Below, piece after piece: positions 1 to 7,518 of a stretch of DNA of 23,858 nt (position 1 is the stretch's first letter; each line of letters begins with the position of its first letter). Origin of the DNA: an uncultured Oscillospiraceae bacterium (lineage in GTDB: Bacteria > Bacillota > Clostridia > Oscillospirales > Oscillospiraceae); NCBI GenBank assembly GCA_910579725.1, contig CAJTUD010000044.1:1-23858 (forward strand), given 5' to 3'. The notes below the pieces were generated by a model, which saw only the letters and a list, made by a program, of their open reading frames with translations, had not been told where the DNA came from and ran no database searches. The translations under genes were made by a program, and so were the position numbers.

Positions 1-227
1 ATGCCACTTCCCCTGTAACCGCTGGGCCCCAGCGCTTTCGCGTGGCATAGCGGAAACGGTTTGCACTGTGCCACCGCCCGGCCACCTGTGCCACTTTTCA
101 GGAACAGCCTCTTCCGCCCCGCGAAGCGCCGCCTTCCCCCTACCTGTAGGGCGCAAAGGCGGGAAAGTTGCATGCCGCAGTGCAACCTTTCTTGGGAAAT
201 TTCAGCCCCCGGCGCAGGCGGCTTTTC
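1..227. other. Non-coding stretch with nested inverted repeats at the window edge
   Basis: No credible gene lies here. A 7-base inverted repeat ATGCCAC (1-7) / GTGGCAT (42-48) encloses a near-perfect palindrome CGCTGGG-C-CCCAGCG (20-34). The word CTGTGCCAC occurs twice as a direct repeat (66-74 and 86-94). A further inverted pair GTTGCA / TGCAAC lies near 168-187. The stretch lies beyond the tRNA-Thr terminator and may be the edge of a repeat element cut by the window. Nothing more specific can be said. Confidence 0.4.
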
Positions 228-266
228 AAAAAAAAGCTGCCGCGGACGAAATCCGTCCGCGGCAGC
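228..266 (-). terminator. Intrinsic terminator of tRNA-Thr
   Basis: A perfect 13-bp stem (236-248 with 254-266) has a 5-base loop. On the minus strand it is followed by a run of eight T (228-235 read as A on the plus strand). It starts 2 bases beyond the encoded CCA end of the tRNA, so it is a dedicated terminator for that single-gene unit. Confidence 0.93.
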
Positions 267-267
267 C

Positions 268-343
268 TGGAGCTGGAAATCAGACTCGAACTGACGACCT
301 GCTGATTACGAATCAGCTGCTCTACCGACTGAGCTATTCCAGC
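268..343 (-). tRNA. tRNA-Thr(CGT)
   Basis: The minus strand folds into a complete 76-base cloverleaf. The acceptor stem GCTGGAA (343-337) pairs with TTCCAGC (278-272), the discriminator is T271, and CCA is encoded at 270-268. The D arm carries AGCTCAGTCGGTAGAGC and the T arm carries GTTCGAGTC. The anticodon stem GCTGA/TCAGC encloses loop TTCGTAA, giving anticodon CGT (308-310 complement), which reads the threonine codon ACG. It is a single-gene unit with its own promoter and terminator. Confidence 0.96.
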
Positions 344-371
344 GGATAAACCGCCGCGCCGCAGCAGATGT

Positions 372-400
372 AGGATACCATACATTTTTTCGTTCGTCAA
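372..400 (-). promoter_or_regulatory. Sigma-A promoter of tRNA-Thr
   Basis: On the minus strand, -35 TTGACG (400-395) and -10 TATCCT (377-372) are separated by 17 bases. The predicted start is about 20 bases before the tRNA 5' end, a normal spacing for a stable RNA gene. Confidence 0.75.
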
Positions 401-508
401 GCACAAGATTACTCCAACCAAAAATTTTTTCCTTCCAGGCAAATTTCCCGCAATATTTCTCCCCCGGATGCATATACTGGGAAAATCCGCAAAAAGGAGG
501 GATACCGG

Positions 509-583
509 ATGAACCCAGAATTTCCCCGGGGGGACGTAGATGATCTGATCTATCAGGAGGAGTGGTCCGCCAGCGAGCGCTGA
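509..583 (+). CDS. Putative 24-residue acidic small protein
   Basis: A short reading frame, ATG to TGA, encodes 24 residues beginning MNPEFPRGDVDD. It is rich in Asp/Glu and contains no Lys or Cys. The support is its context: a strong ribosome binding site AAAAAGGAGG (491-500) sits 8 bases before the ATG. About 31 bases upstream of the ATG is CATATACT (471-478), with an ATA (453-455) 15 bases before that. This resembles sporulation sigma-E-type promoters (ATA-N16-18-CATA), one base short in spacing. The frame is convergent with mnmA and overlaps its last 31 bases. I recognise no family and cannot assign a function. It may be a small sporulation-stage gene, or a chance frame behind a good Shine-Dalgarno sequence. 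Confidence 0.42.
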   Translation: MNPEFPRGDVDDLIYQEEWSASER

Positions 584-1668
584 GGCCCGGTCCCGGCGAT
601 GATTCCGCCGCCAACCACCGCCTCGCCCTGATAGCAGACCAGAGACTGACCTGCCGCCGCTGCCCGCTGGGGCGCGTCAAACTCCACCCGGACACCGCCG
701 TCCGCTTCCGGATACAGGATGCCGGCGGCCTCTGTCTGGCTGTAGCGGGTTTTGGCCGTGACCGCCAGCGGCCCGGCCTGGGGCGGCAGGGAAACCCAGT
801 TGAAGCTTTCCGTCCGGACGGACATGCTGTACAGCTGCGGCTCTCCGCCCAGCACCACCTGGTTGCGCGCCGCATCCTTCCGCAGTACATACAGCGGCCG
901 GTCCGCGCTGACGCCCAGCCCCCGGCGCTGTCCGGGGGTATAGCAGGGCAGGCCCTTGTGCCGCCCCAGCACGCGGCCCTCCTCGTCCACAAAATCACCG
1001 GGGACAAGCTTCACCCCGCCGTAGCGCACCAGAAATTCCGCGTAGCCGCCCCGGGGAATGAAGCAGATGTCCTGGCTGTCCGGCCTTCCGGCGCTGGCAA
1101 ATCCGGCGCTGGCCGCCATCGCGCGGATTTCCGGCTTGCTGTAATCTCCCGCCGGCAGCAGCAGCCGGCTGAGCTGCCGCTGGGAGAGGGGATAGAGGAA
1201 ATAGCTCTGATCCTTTTTCCGGTCCTTCCCCCGCAGGAGCTGCCAGCGGCCGGAGGACGCCTCCCGGTTCACCCGGGCGTAGTGCCCGGTGGCGATGCGG
1301 GGAATGTCCAGCTCATCCGCCCGGCGCAGCAGCGCGTCAAACTTGACGGTCCTGTTGCACTGCACGCAGGGATTGGGCGTGCGTCCGGAGCAGTAGCTCT
1401 CCACAAACTCGTCCATGACGCGGCGCCGGAACTGCTGAGTGAAGTTAAAGACATAGTGATCGATTCCCAGGCGGCGGGCCGCGCCCCGGGCGTCCTCCAC
1501 CGCCTCCAGGGAGCAGCAGGTCCCCTCCAGCGGCTCTCCCACGTCCTCGTTGTCATAGAGGCGGAGGGTGCAGCCCACGCATTCCCAGCCCTCCTCCCGC
1601 AGCAGCAGCGCCGCCGCGGCGCTGTCCACGCCGCCGCTCATTCCCACCAAAACCTTTTTGTTTTCCAT
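553..1668 (-). CDS. mnmA: tRNA-uridine 2-sulfurtransferase MnmA
   Basis: MnmA (TrmU) installs the 2-thio group on the wobble uridine U34 of tRNA-Lys, -Glu and -Gln in the cytosol, using ATP to adenylate the base and a persulfide as sulfur donor. The 371-residue length is normal. The PP-loop SGGVDS lies at residues 11-16. NPCVQCN holds the nucleophile Cys101, followed by ATGHYA near 126-131 and KDQSYFL near 152-158. SQDICF holds the second catalytic Cys202. The remainder is the beta-barrel substrate domain. It lies 15 bases downstream of the histidine kinase-like gene on the same strand, so the two are probably co-transcribed. No clear terminator follows. Its 3' end overlaps the putative 24-codon gene on the other strand. 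The start has an AGGAGTGCA-type ribosome binding site. Confidence 0.96.
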   Translation of the reverse strand: MENKKVLVGMSGGVDSAAAALLLREEGWECVGCTLRLYDNEDVGEPLEGTCCSLEAVEDARGAARRLGIDHYVFNFTQQFRRRVMDEFVESYCSGRTPNPCVQCNRTVKFDALLRRADELDIPRIATGHYARVNREASSGRWQLLRGKDRKKDQSYFLYPLSQRQLSRLLLPAGDYSKPEIRAMAASAGFASAGRPDSQDICFIPRGGYAEFLVRYGGVKLVPGDFVDEEGRVLGRHKGLPCYTPGQRRGLGVSADRPLYVLRKDAARNQVVLGGEPQLYSMSVRTESFNWVSLPPQAGPLAVTAKTRYSQTEAAGILYPEADGGVRVEFDAPQRAAAAGQSLVCYQGEAVVGGGIIAGTGPQRSLADHSS

Positions 1669-1683
1669 TGCACTCCTCCGGCT

Positions 1684-2511
1684 TCAGTCCAGATACTTCT
1701 GGGTGAAGGCCTGCTTGGGCAGAGCGTCGGACAGCTCCACCAGCGTCGGGTTGAATCCCCCGGTCAAATCCATCGTCATGGGGCCCCGCAGCTTCTGGGG
1801 CCCTCTGCGGTTGGGCAGGGATACGGTGACGGCGGTGCCCCGGCCCTCCTCGGAGGCGAGAACCAGACCGCCCCCGTGTTCCCGGGCGATCCGGCGGCAG
1901 ATGGGAAGTCCCAACCCCAGCCCATGGGGCGGCGGGCTGAGGTATTTCGCCTGCCGGCAGCGGTCAAAGACGGTATCCAGCAATTCCTCCGGAATCCCAA
2001 GGCCGGTATCGGACAGCGTCAGATAGACAGAATCCGGCTCCACCCGGACCTCCAGGGAAACCCGCTTTTCTCCGGTTCCGATGAATTTGAACGCGTTGGA
2101 CAGCAAATTCAGCAGCAGCCGCCCGATTCGTTCGCCGTCCATTGCGATGACCTGGCTCTCCCTGGAGCAGCGGAAGTCCAGGCGAATGCCCAGCAGCTCC
2201 GCCGGAACCGCCGCCCGGTCCATCACGTCCCGGCAGACCGCCACGATGTCGTCGTTGTCCATTCCCTCGCCCTCCCGCCTTTCCGGCTCAGAGGCGTCGG
2301 AGAGATTGTTGGTCAGGCGGAGAATGCGGTAATAGCTCTGGCACAGCACCGCCGCGTCCAGATCCACGCTCTGCCGCTCATCCCGGAGCTCCGGCGGAGC
2401 CAGGCGGGTGAGGGCGTTATGAATGTTTCCCAGAGAAAGGCGCAGCTGGCCGGACACCTGCTGAAGGACCTCGCTGAGTGGTTCGTCCTGATGGAAAAGC
2501 TCTTGTGACAT
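1684..2511 (-). CDS. Soluble histidine kinase-like protein (HATPase_c), orphan
   Basis: This 275-residue protein has a short helical N-terminal half and a clear GHKL-type ATPase domain. The N-box is NLLSNAFKF (about 135-143), the G1 box DTGLGIP (168-174), and the G2 box GLGLGLPIC (197-205). No transmembrane segment or sensor domain is visible. The dimerisation helix contains His31 in GNIHNALTRL, but this lacks the usual H-E-L-R-T-P pattern, so autophosphorylation is uncertain. About 40 residues follow the ATPase domain. No response regulator is adjacent. It has its own promoter and sits directly upstream of mnmA. Its role is not known. Alternatives are a kinase for a distant regulator, or an ATP-binding switch protein without kinase activity. 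The start follows CAGGAGG with good spacing. Confidence 0.82.
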   Translation of the reverse strand: MSQELFHQDEPLSEVLQQVSGQLRLSLGNIHNALTRLAPPELRDERQSVDLDAAVLCQSYYRILRLTNNLSDASEPERREGEGMDNDDIVAVCRDVMDRAAVPAELLGIRLDFRCSRESQVIAMDGERIGRLLLNLLSNAFKFIGTGEKRVSLEVRVEPDSVYLTLSDTGLGIPEELLDTVFDRCRQAKYLSPPPHGLGLGLPICRRIAREHGGGLVLASEEGRGTAVTVSLPNRRGPQKLRGPMTMDLTGGFNPTLVELSDALPKQAFTQKYLD

Positions 2512-2641
2512 GGTTTACCTCCTGCCGGGCTGCCGGTGATAGGGTTAGTGTATGCATCCGGAGAAAAATTCCTGTGGTAATTTCCTCCAAAAAGCCGGCC
2601 GCCAGAAGCGGGCACAGCAAACTCCCAAGAATAACAGGAGT

Positions 2642-2670
2642 ATCATATCAAAAATTTGTCGAAATTACAA
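2642..2670 (-). promoter_or_regulatory. Promoter of the kinase-mnmA unit
   Basis: On the minus strand, -35 TTGTAA (2670-2665) and -10 TATGAT (2647-2642) have a 17-base spacer and an extended -10 TG. Start would be near 2635, leaving a leader of roughly 125 bases before the kinase ATG. It is divergent from the gap promoter about 60 bases away. Confidence 0.65.
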
Positions 2671-2731
2671 GAAAATTTTACCTTCGTCAAAAATTCCACA
2701 AAAAACACTTTTCTTTTGAAAATCTCCGGTG

Positions 2732-2737
2732 TATAAT
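2732..2737 (+). promoter_or_regulatory. Probable -10 box of the gap promoter
   Basis: A perfect TATAAT lies about 67 bases before the gap start codon. The only good -35-like hexamer, TTGAAA at 2716-2721, is just 10 bases upstream, too close. At normal spacing (2709-2714) the match is poor. The assignment rests on the -10 box and on position in an AT-rich intergenic region. Confidence 0.45.
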
Positions 2738-2804
2738 ATCTCCAGAATACCATATGATCTGTTTGACGGAAATTCCAACAAAATTTTGAGAGGAGTTTTT
2801 TCTT

Positions 2805-3815
2805 ATGAGCATCAAAGTAGGCATCAATGGGTTTGGCCGTATCGGCCGCATGGTTTTCCGCGCCAGCGTGAATCACCCCGAGATTGAGATCGTGGGCATC
2901 AACGATCTGTGCCCCGCCGATTATCTGGCTTACATGCTGAAGTATGATACCATGCATGGCCAGTTCGAGGGTACCGTGAGCGCCACGGAGAGCGCCATCG
3001 TGGTCAACGGCAAGGAGATTCCCATTTATGCCAAGCGTGATCCCGCCGAGATTCCCTGGGGCCAGCTGGGCGCCGAGTACGTGGTGGAGTCCACCGGCCT
3101 GTTCCTGACCAAGGAGAAGAGCGAGGCCCATCTCAAGGCCGGCGCCAAGAAGGTCATCATGTCCGCTCCCTCCAAGGACGACACCCCCATGTTCGTGTGC
3201 GGCGTGAACCTCGACAAGTACACCCCCGACATGAACTTTGTCTCCAACGCCTCCTGCACCACCAACTGCCTGGCTCCCATTGCCAAGGTTCTCAACGACA
3301 AGTGGGGCATCACCGACGGTCTGATGACCACTGTTCACTCCACCACCGCCACCCAGAAGACCGTTGACGGTCCTTCCCTGAAGGATTGGCGCGGCGGCCG
3401 CGCCGCTGCCGGCAACATCATCCCCAGCTCCACCGGCGCCGCCAAGGCTGTGGGTAAGGTGATTCCCGAGCTCAACGGCAAGCTGACCGGCATGTCCATG
3501 CGCGTCCCCACTCTGGACGTGTCCGTGGTGGACCTGACCGTGAATCTGGCCAAGCCCGCCAAGTACGATGAGATTTGCGCCGCCATGAAGGAAGCTTCCG
3601 AGGGCGAGCTGAAGGGAATTCTGGGCTACACCGACGAGGCCGTCGTTTCCGCCGACTTCCTGGGCGACGCCCGCACCTCCATTTTCGACGCCACCGCCGG
3701 CATCGCTCTGACCGACACCTTCGTGAAGGTGGTTTCCTGGTACGACAACGAGATCGGCTACTCCAACAAGGTGCTGGAGCTCATCAAGCACATGTACAGC
3801 GTGGACCACAAGTAA
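2805..3815 (+). CDS. gap: Glyceraldehyde-3-phosphate dehydrogenase (NAD, phosphorylating)
   Basis: This cytosolic glycolytic tetramer oxidises glyceraldehyde 3-phosphate to 1,3-bisphosphoglycerate with NAD and phosphate. At 336 residues it is full length. The Rossmann motif is GFGRIG (9-14). Asp34 at the end of the second strand suggests NAD rather than NADP preference. The active site SNASCTTNC places the nucleophile at Cys151, and TVHST gives the general base His178. It is translated from GAGAGGAG, 11 bases before ATG, and ends at a strong terminator 13 bases downstream, so it is monocistronic. No pgk, tpi or other glycolytic gene is beside it. Its codon use is strongly biased (uniform GCC, AAG, GAG, ACC), as expected for a highly expressed gene. 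Confidence 0.98.
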   Translation: MSIKVGINGFGRIGRMVFRASVNHPEIEIVGINDLCPADYLAYMLKYDTMHGQFEGTVSATESAIVVNGKEIPIYAKRDPAEIPWGQLGAEYVVESTGLFLTKEKSEAHLKAGAKKVIMSAPSKDDTPMFVCGVNLDKYTPDMNFVSNASCTTNCLAPIAKVLNDKWGITDGLMTTVHSTTATQKTVDGPSLKDWRGGRAAAGNIIPSSTGAAKAVGKVIPELNGKLTGMSMRVPTLDVSVVDLTVNLAKPAKYDEICAAMKEASEGELKGILGYTDEAVVSADFLGDARTSIFDATAGIALTDTFVKVVSWYDNEIGYSNKVLELIKHMYSVDHK

Positions 3816-3827
3816 GCAGACTGTCCG

Positions 3828-3862
3828 GGCCGTCCCTCCCGCCGGGAGGGGCGGCCTTTTTT
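3828..3862 (+). terminator. Intrinsic terminator of gap
   Basis: A 13-bp GC-rich stem (3828-3840 with 3844-3856), one wobble or mismatch pair aside, has a 3-base loop and is followed by six T (3857-3862). It lies 13 bases after the gap stop codon. Confidence 0.95.
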
Positions 3863-3971
3863 ATGCCGCCCTTTTGAGAATTTTACCGAATTGTAACTGA
3901 TTTCCTCTTGCTTTTCCCGGCTGAAAGGAGGATAATCATTTTGTCAAATACCGTCGAAGGAAGTCCGTACC

Positions 3972-5057
3972 ATGAATCGTTTTTTCTCTTTTGCTCTGGC
4001 GCTTCTAATTTTATTTTCCTGCACAGCCTGTGTGGGACGGGCGGCTGCGCCTGCTGACGGGGACGGTCCGGCTTCCGCGCCCCAGGACGTCGCCGCCCCG
4101 CAGCCGCTGGATACGGAATCCTCCGATGAGCCGGAGCCCGAAGAGGAATCCGCCCCCCTGCCCGAGGAGCCGTACGTCCGGGTGATCGACCCCTCCAGGC
4201 CCATGGTAGCCCTTACCTTTGACGATGGTCCGGACGAAACCTGGTCCAACGCGATTCTGGACGTTCTGGAGGAAAACCACGCCCTGGCCACGTTTTTTGA
4301 GGTGGGAAGAAACGTCAGGGCCTGTCCGGACCCTGTCGGGCGCATGGTGGAGATGGGCTGCGAGGTGGCCAGCCACTCCAACGCCCACAAGGATTTGAGC
4401 AAGCTGAAGAAAAAAGCGCTTCTTCAGGATTTGGATGCCGCCGACGCCGCTTTTGCCGCCGCGGGAGCGGAAGCGCCCCTTCTGGTCCGCCCGCCTTACG
4501 GCGCGGTGAACAAGAATGTGAAATCCGCCACAGGCCGCGCAATGATCACCTGGACCGTGGACACGGAGGACTGGAAAAGCCGGGACGCCCAGACCGTGAT
4601 CGACTATGTGCAGAGCATTCCGGAGCTGGACGGAGAGATCATCCTGATGCACAGCATTTATCAGAGTACGGCGGAGGCCGTGGCGGTGCTGGTGCCCTGG
4701 CTTCAGGAGCAGGGGTATCAGCTGGTGACGGTGACGGAGCTGATGGCCTACTATTACGGCGAGCTGCCCCAGCCGGACCAGTTCTATGGCTACTCCTATT
4801 TTTCCTCCCGCGGGCGCACAGACCAGCCGGTTCCGCTGCCCGGAGAGGAGGTTCCCGGTATGGGCGCGCCCTCCGAGGAGCCGCCGGAGGAAGCGCCGGA
4901 AACCGCTCCCGCAGAGCCTGCGGATATCCCGGAGGCGGCCGGGGACGGGCCGGAGAGCGCGGACCCCGGGGACTGGGAGCCCACCAGAGTGATGGAGCCT
5001 GTGATGAACATGTCCCCGGTGAAAACAGTACCCAATCCGGCGCTGTTTTATCCCTGA
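3972..5057 (+). CDS. Polysaccharide deacetylase (NodB / CE4) lipoprotein
   Basis: This is a predicted surface-anchored N- or O-deacetylase acting on a glycan such as peptidoglycan. The N-terminus MNRFF followed by a hydrophobic run to SCTAC (Cys20) looks like a lipoprotein signal, though Cys rather than Leu at -3 is unusual. A Pro/Glu-rich linker spans about 26-68. The NodB domain (about 76-255) has all CE4 motifs: TFDDGP (82-87, metal Asp85), SHSNAH (metal His135 and His139), RPPYG (173-177), VDTEDW (196-201) and LMHS (His227). A low-complexity acidic tail of about 90 residues follows and ends in a conserved-looking NPALFYP. It is followed by its own terminator. Substrate cannot be deduced. 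A leaderless TTG frame with a better ribosome binding site overlaps its start (see findings). Confidence 0.9.
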   Translation: MNRFFSFALALLILFSCTACVGRAAAPADGDGPASAPQDVAAPQPLDTESSDEPEPEEESAPLPEEPYVRVIDPSRPMVALTFDDGPDETWSNAILDVLEENHALATFFEVGRNVRACPDPVGRMVEMGCEVASHSNAHKDLSKLKKKALLQDLDAADAAFAAAGAEAPLLVRPPYGAVNKNVKSATGRAMITWTVDTEDWKSRDAQTVIDYVQSIPELDGEIILMHSIYQSTAEAVAVLVPWLQEQGYQLVTVTELMAYYYGELPQPDQFYGYSYFSSRGRTDQPVPLPGEEVPGMGAPSEEPPEEAPETAPAEPADIPEAAGDGPESADPGDWEPTRVMEPVMNMSPVKTVPNPALFYP

Positions 5058-5093
5058 AGCGGCCGTTTCAGGAATCTGTATACGCGGAAATGA

Positions 5094-5130
5094 ATGCCGT
5101 CCGGGCGGGGCTTTGTCCGGACGGCATTTT
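5094..5130 (+). terminator. Intrinsic terminator after the deacetylase
   Basis: The 11-bp perfect stem ATGCCGTCCGG (5094-5104) / CCGGACGGCAT (5117-5127) has a 12-base loop and a short T tail. It lies 36 bases after the deacetylase stop and 80 bases before the next start codon. Confidence 0.85.
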
Positions 5131-5209
5131 GGCGGCTCCCGCGGCCCGGAAGTCAAAGAGCGCCTCCGGAGGGGGCGCCGGTCATCAACATACAGGAGGA
5201 ATCATCGGA

Positions 5210-5965
5210 ATGAAGCTGGTAACATTCAACATTCGCTGCGACTATGGCCAGGACGGAAAAAACAACTTCTGCTTTCGGAAACCACTGATTCTCGACAAGC
5301 TCCGCCGGGAGAAGCCGGACGTCGTCTGCTTTCAGGAGGTGCTGCCCCATACGGCGGCATGGCTGAAGGAGGAGCTGCGGGACTATTACGTCGTCGGCTG
5401 CGGCCGCAGCGAGACTCTGGAGGATGAGCAGATGGCGGTGGCCTACCGGTGGGAGCGGCTGAACCTGATCGGGATGGAAACCCTCTGGCTGTCGGAAACG
5501 CCTGCGGTTCCGGGGTCCCGCTATCCCCGGCAGAGCATCTGTCCCCGCACCGCCACAGAGGTGCTTCTGGAGGACCTGACCTCCCGGCGGGTCTTCCGGC
5601 TGCTCAACGTCCATCTAGACCATGAGTTTCCGGAGGCCCGGGAGCTGGGACTGCGGCAGATTCTGAAACGGCTGGAGAGCCCCAGGCTGTTCCCCGGCGT
5701 GCCGGCGGTGATTGCCGGGGACATGAACGCAGAGCCGGACAGCCCGGAGATGGCCCTGCTGAAGACTTCTCCCTGCCGGAACGTGACGGAGCATACCGGC
5801 GTTACCTACCACGGCTTCGGACAGGCAGAGCATTCCTGCTCCATTGACTGCATTCTGACCCAAGGCTTTGTCTGTACTGAAACAGGAAAATGGACGGATG
5901 AGCGGGAGGGCGTCTTCCTGTCCGACCACTATCCGGTGTGGGCCAGCCTCCGTCCGGCGGATTGA
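5210..5965 (+). CDS. Endonuclease/exonuclease/phosphatase family hydrolase
   Basis: This 251-residue cytosolic protein has the DNase I-like fold, a metal-dependent phosphodiesterase family that includes AP endonucleases, sphingomyelinases and inositol phosphatases. Active-site residues are in order: Asn7 in TFNIR, Glu43 in FQEVLP, His135/Asp137 in NVHLDHE, Asp171/Asn173 in GDMNAEP, Asp213 in SIDCI, and Asp239-His240 in SDHYPVW. There is no signal peptide. The start at 5210 was chosen because it follows CAGGAGG with good spacing and aligns with the family N-terminus; a longer in-frame ATG at 5090 would run through the upstream terminator. The substrate is unknown. Family members of this length are often annotated as secreted or sugar-phosphate phosphodiesterases without proof. 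Confidence 0.88.
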   Translation: MKLVTFNIRCDYGQDGKNNFCFRKPLILDKLRREKPDVVCFQEVLPHTAAWLKEELRDYYVVGCGRSETLEDEQMAVAYRWERLNLIGMETLWLSETPAVPGSRYPRQSICPRTATEVLLEDLTSRRVFRLLNVHLDHEFPEARELGLRQILKRLESPRLFPGVPAVIAGDMNAEPDSPEMALLKTSPCRNVTEHTGVTYHGFGQAEHSCSIDCILTQGFVCTETGKWTDEREGVFLSDHYPVWASLRPAD

Positions 5966-6002
5966 CCCGCCCCGGAGATTTTCCTGTCTGCGGCATTGCG
6001 TG

Positions 6003-6031
6003 TTGCGGATTTTGGAAAAATATGTTATGCT
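6003..6031 (+). promoter_or_regulatory. Promoter of ktrB-ktrA
   Basis: -35 TTGCGG (6003-6008) and -10 TATGCT (6026-6031) are separated by 17 bases, with an extended -10 TG. The predicted start is about 46 bases before the ktrB ATG. Confidence 0.62.
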
Positions 6032-6083
6032 GAAGGAATCAAGGCCCTGCCTGCGGCGGGCCGCAAAGGATGATGGGAATCGT

Positions 6084-7430
6084 ATGAAGCTTCAAAAAAA
6101 AGCAAAGCTGTCCAGCATGCAGATCATTGCCTTGGGCTTCTTCATCATGATTGCGCTGGGGACGGCGCTGCTGATGCTGCCTGTTTCCAGCCGCGCCTCC
6201 GGCGGCGCGTCCTTTTTGGACGCGCTGTTCACCGCAACCTCCGCTTCCTGCGTGACAGGTCTGGTGCCGCAGGACACGGGGACCTATTGGACGGTTTTCG
6301 GTCAGACCGTCATCATCCTGCTGATTCAGACCGGCGGTCTGGGATTCATGTCCATCGCCACGCTGTTCCTGCTGCTGCTGCGGAAGCGTCTGGGTCTGCG
6401 GCAGCGGGAGGTTGTGGTGGACAGCGTCAGCTATGACCGCCTGGGCGGCTTTGTTCCCTTCATGAAGCTGGTATTTCTGGGGACGCTGCTGGCGGAGGGC
6501 CTAGGAGCGGTGCTGCTGTCCATCCGGTTTGTGCCCCGGCTGGGCTGGGGCAAGGGGATATATTACGGCGTGTGGCACAGCGTCTCCGCCTTCTGCAACG
6601 CCGGATTTGACCTGATGGGGCCTTACAGCGGGGAATATTCCTCCTTTACCGCCTATGCCGGGGACCCGCTGGTCAGTCTGACCATCTGCGGGCTGATCCT
6701 GATTGGCGGCGCCGGTTTTCTGGTCTGGGAGGATCTGGTCCGGAACCGCTGGCACTGGCGGCGCTACCGGCTTCAGACCAAGGTGGTGCTGACGGTGAAC
6801 CTGCTTTTGACCATCGGAGGCGGAGGACTGTTCTTCCTTCTGGAGCGGAACAATCTGGGCGCGGGCCGGCCCCTGGGGGAGCAGGTGCTTTCCGCACTTT
6901 TTGACGCGGTAACGCCGCGGACGGCGGGCTTCAATTCCACCGATACCGGCGCGCTGACCAGCGGCAGCCTGCTTGTGACCATCATATTCATGTTCATCGG
7001 AGGCAGTCCCGGTTCCACCGCCGGCGGCGTGAAGACCACCACGGTATTTGTGATTCTGCTGCACGCCCTCTCCGGCGTCCGCCGGGAGCGGAGCGCCAAC
7101 GCTTTCGGCCGGAGCATCGGAGACGACGCGCTGAAGAAGGCGACGGCGGTGCTGTATACCAATCTGCTGCTGGCGCTGGCGGGCGCGGTTGCGATCTGCG
7201 CCATCCAGCCCCTGGCTCTGACGGAGGTCCTCTTTGAGACCTTCTCCGCCATTGGTACGGCGGGAATGACCATGGGCGTCACCAGGGACCTGCTTCCGCT
7301 CAGCCGTCTGGTGATTGTTTTTCTCATGTACTGCGGCCGGGTGGGCAGCATCTCCTTTGCGGTGGCGCTGCTGGAAAAGCGGGCGATTCCCCCCGTCACT
7401 CTGCCCAGGGAGGATATTACCATCGGGTAA
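6084..7430 (+). CDS. ktrB: Potassium uptake channel subunit KtrB/TrkH
   Basis: This integral membrane protein forms the K+ (Na+-coupled) translocation pore gated by the RCK protein encoded next door. The 448-residue length is usual for KtrB. Four membrane-pore-membrane repeats are visible, with selectivity-filter glycines in CVTGL (Gly59), NAGFD (Gly174), TAGFN (Gly282) and GTAGM (Gly394). The Gly/Ser-rich intramembrane loop GGSPGSTAGG (307-316) acts as the gate in this family. The start at 6084 gives the expected short basic N-terminus before the first helix; an in-frame upstream ATG at 5868 lies inside the preceding gene and was rejected. The ribosome binding site is weak (AAAGGATGATGGG). 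ktrA follows after 88 bases containing only small hairpins. Confidence 0.95.
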   Translation: MKLQKKAKLSSMQIIALGFFIMIALGTALLMLPVSSRASGGASFLDALFTATSASCVTGLVPQDTGTYWTVFGQTVIILLIQTGGLGFMSIATLFLLLLRKRLGLRQREVVVDSVSYDRLGGFVPFMKLVFLGTLLAEGLGAVLLSIRFVPRLGWGKGIYYGVWHSVSAFCNAGFDLMGPYSGEYSSFTAYAGDPLVSLTICGLILIGGAGFLVWEDLVRNRWHWRRYRLQTKVVLTVNLLLTIGGGGLFFLLERNNLGAGRPLGEQVLSALFDAVTPRTAGFNSTDTGALTSGSLLVTIIFMFIGGSPGSTAGGVKTTTVFVILLHALSGVRRERSANAFGRSIGDDALKKATAVLYTNLLLALAGAVAICAIQPLALTEVLFETFSAIGTAGMTMGVTRDLLPLSRLVIVFLMYCGRVGSISFAVALLEKRAIPPVTLPREDITIG

Positions 7431-7518
7431 GCGGAACAGTCCTTTGCACCCTTTTTTCAGGAAAAGGGATGAACCATGGCCGGTCCGGGAGAGCCGGCCG
7501 GAGAGAGAGGGATCATCT

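Noticed and set aside
562..2508. A 648-codon plus-strand frame across mnmA and the kinase gene
   Set aside because: It is antisense to two genes with clear family motifs, has no family resemblance itself, and reflects high-GC third-position bias.
2643..3809. A 388-codon minus-strand frame opposite gap
   Set aside because: Gly/His/Val-rich shadow of the strongly codon-biased gap gene; no ribosome binding site and no family.
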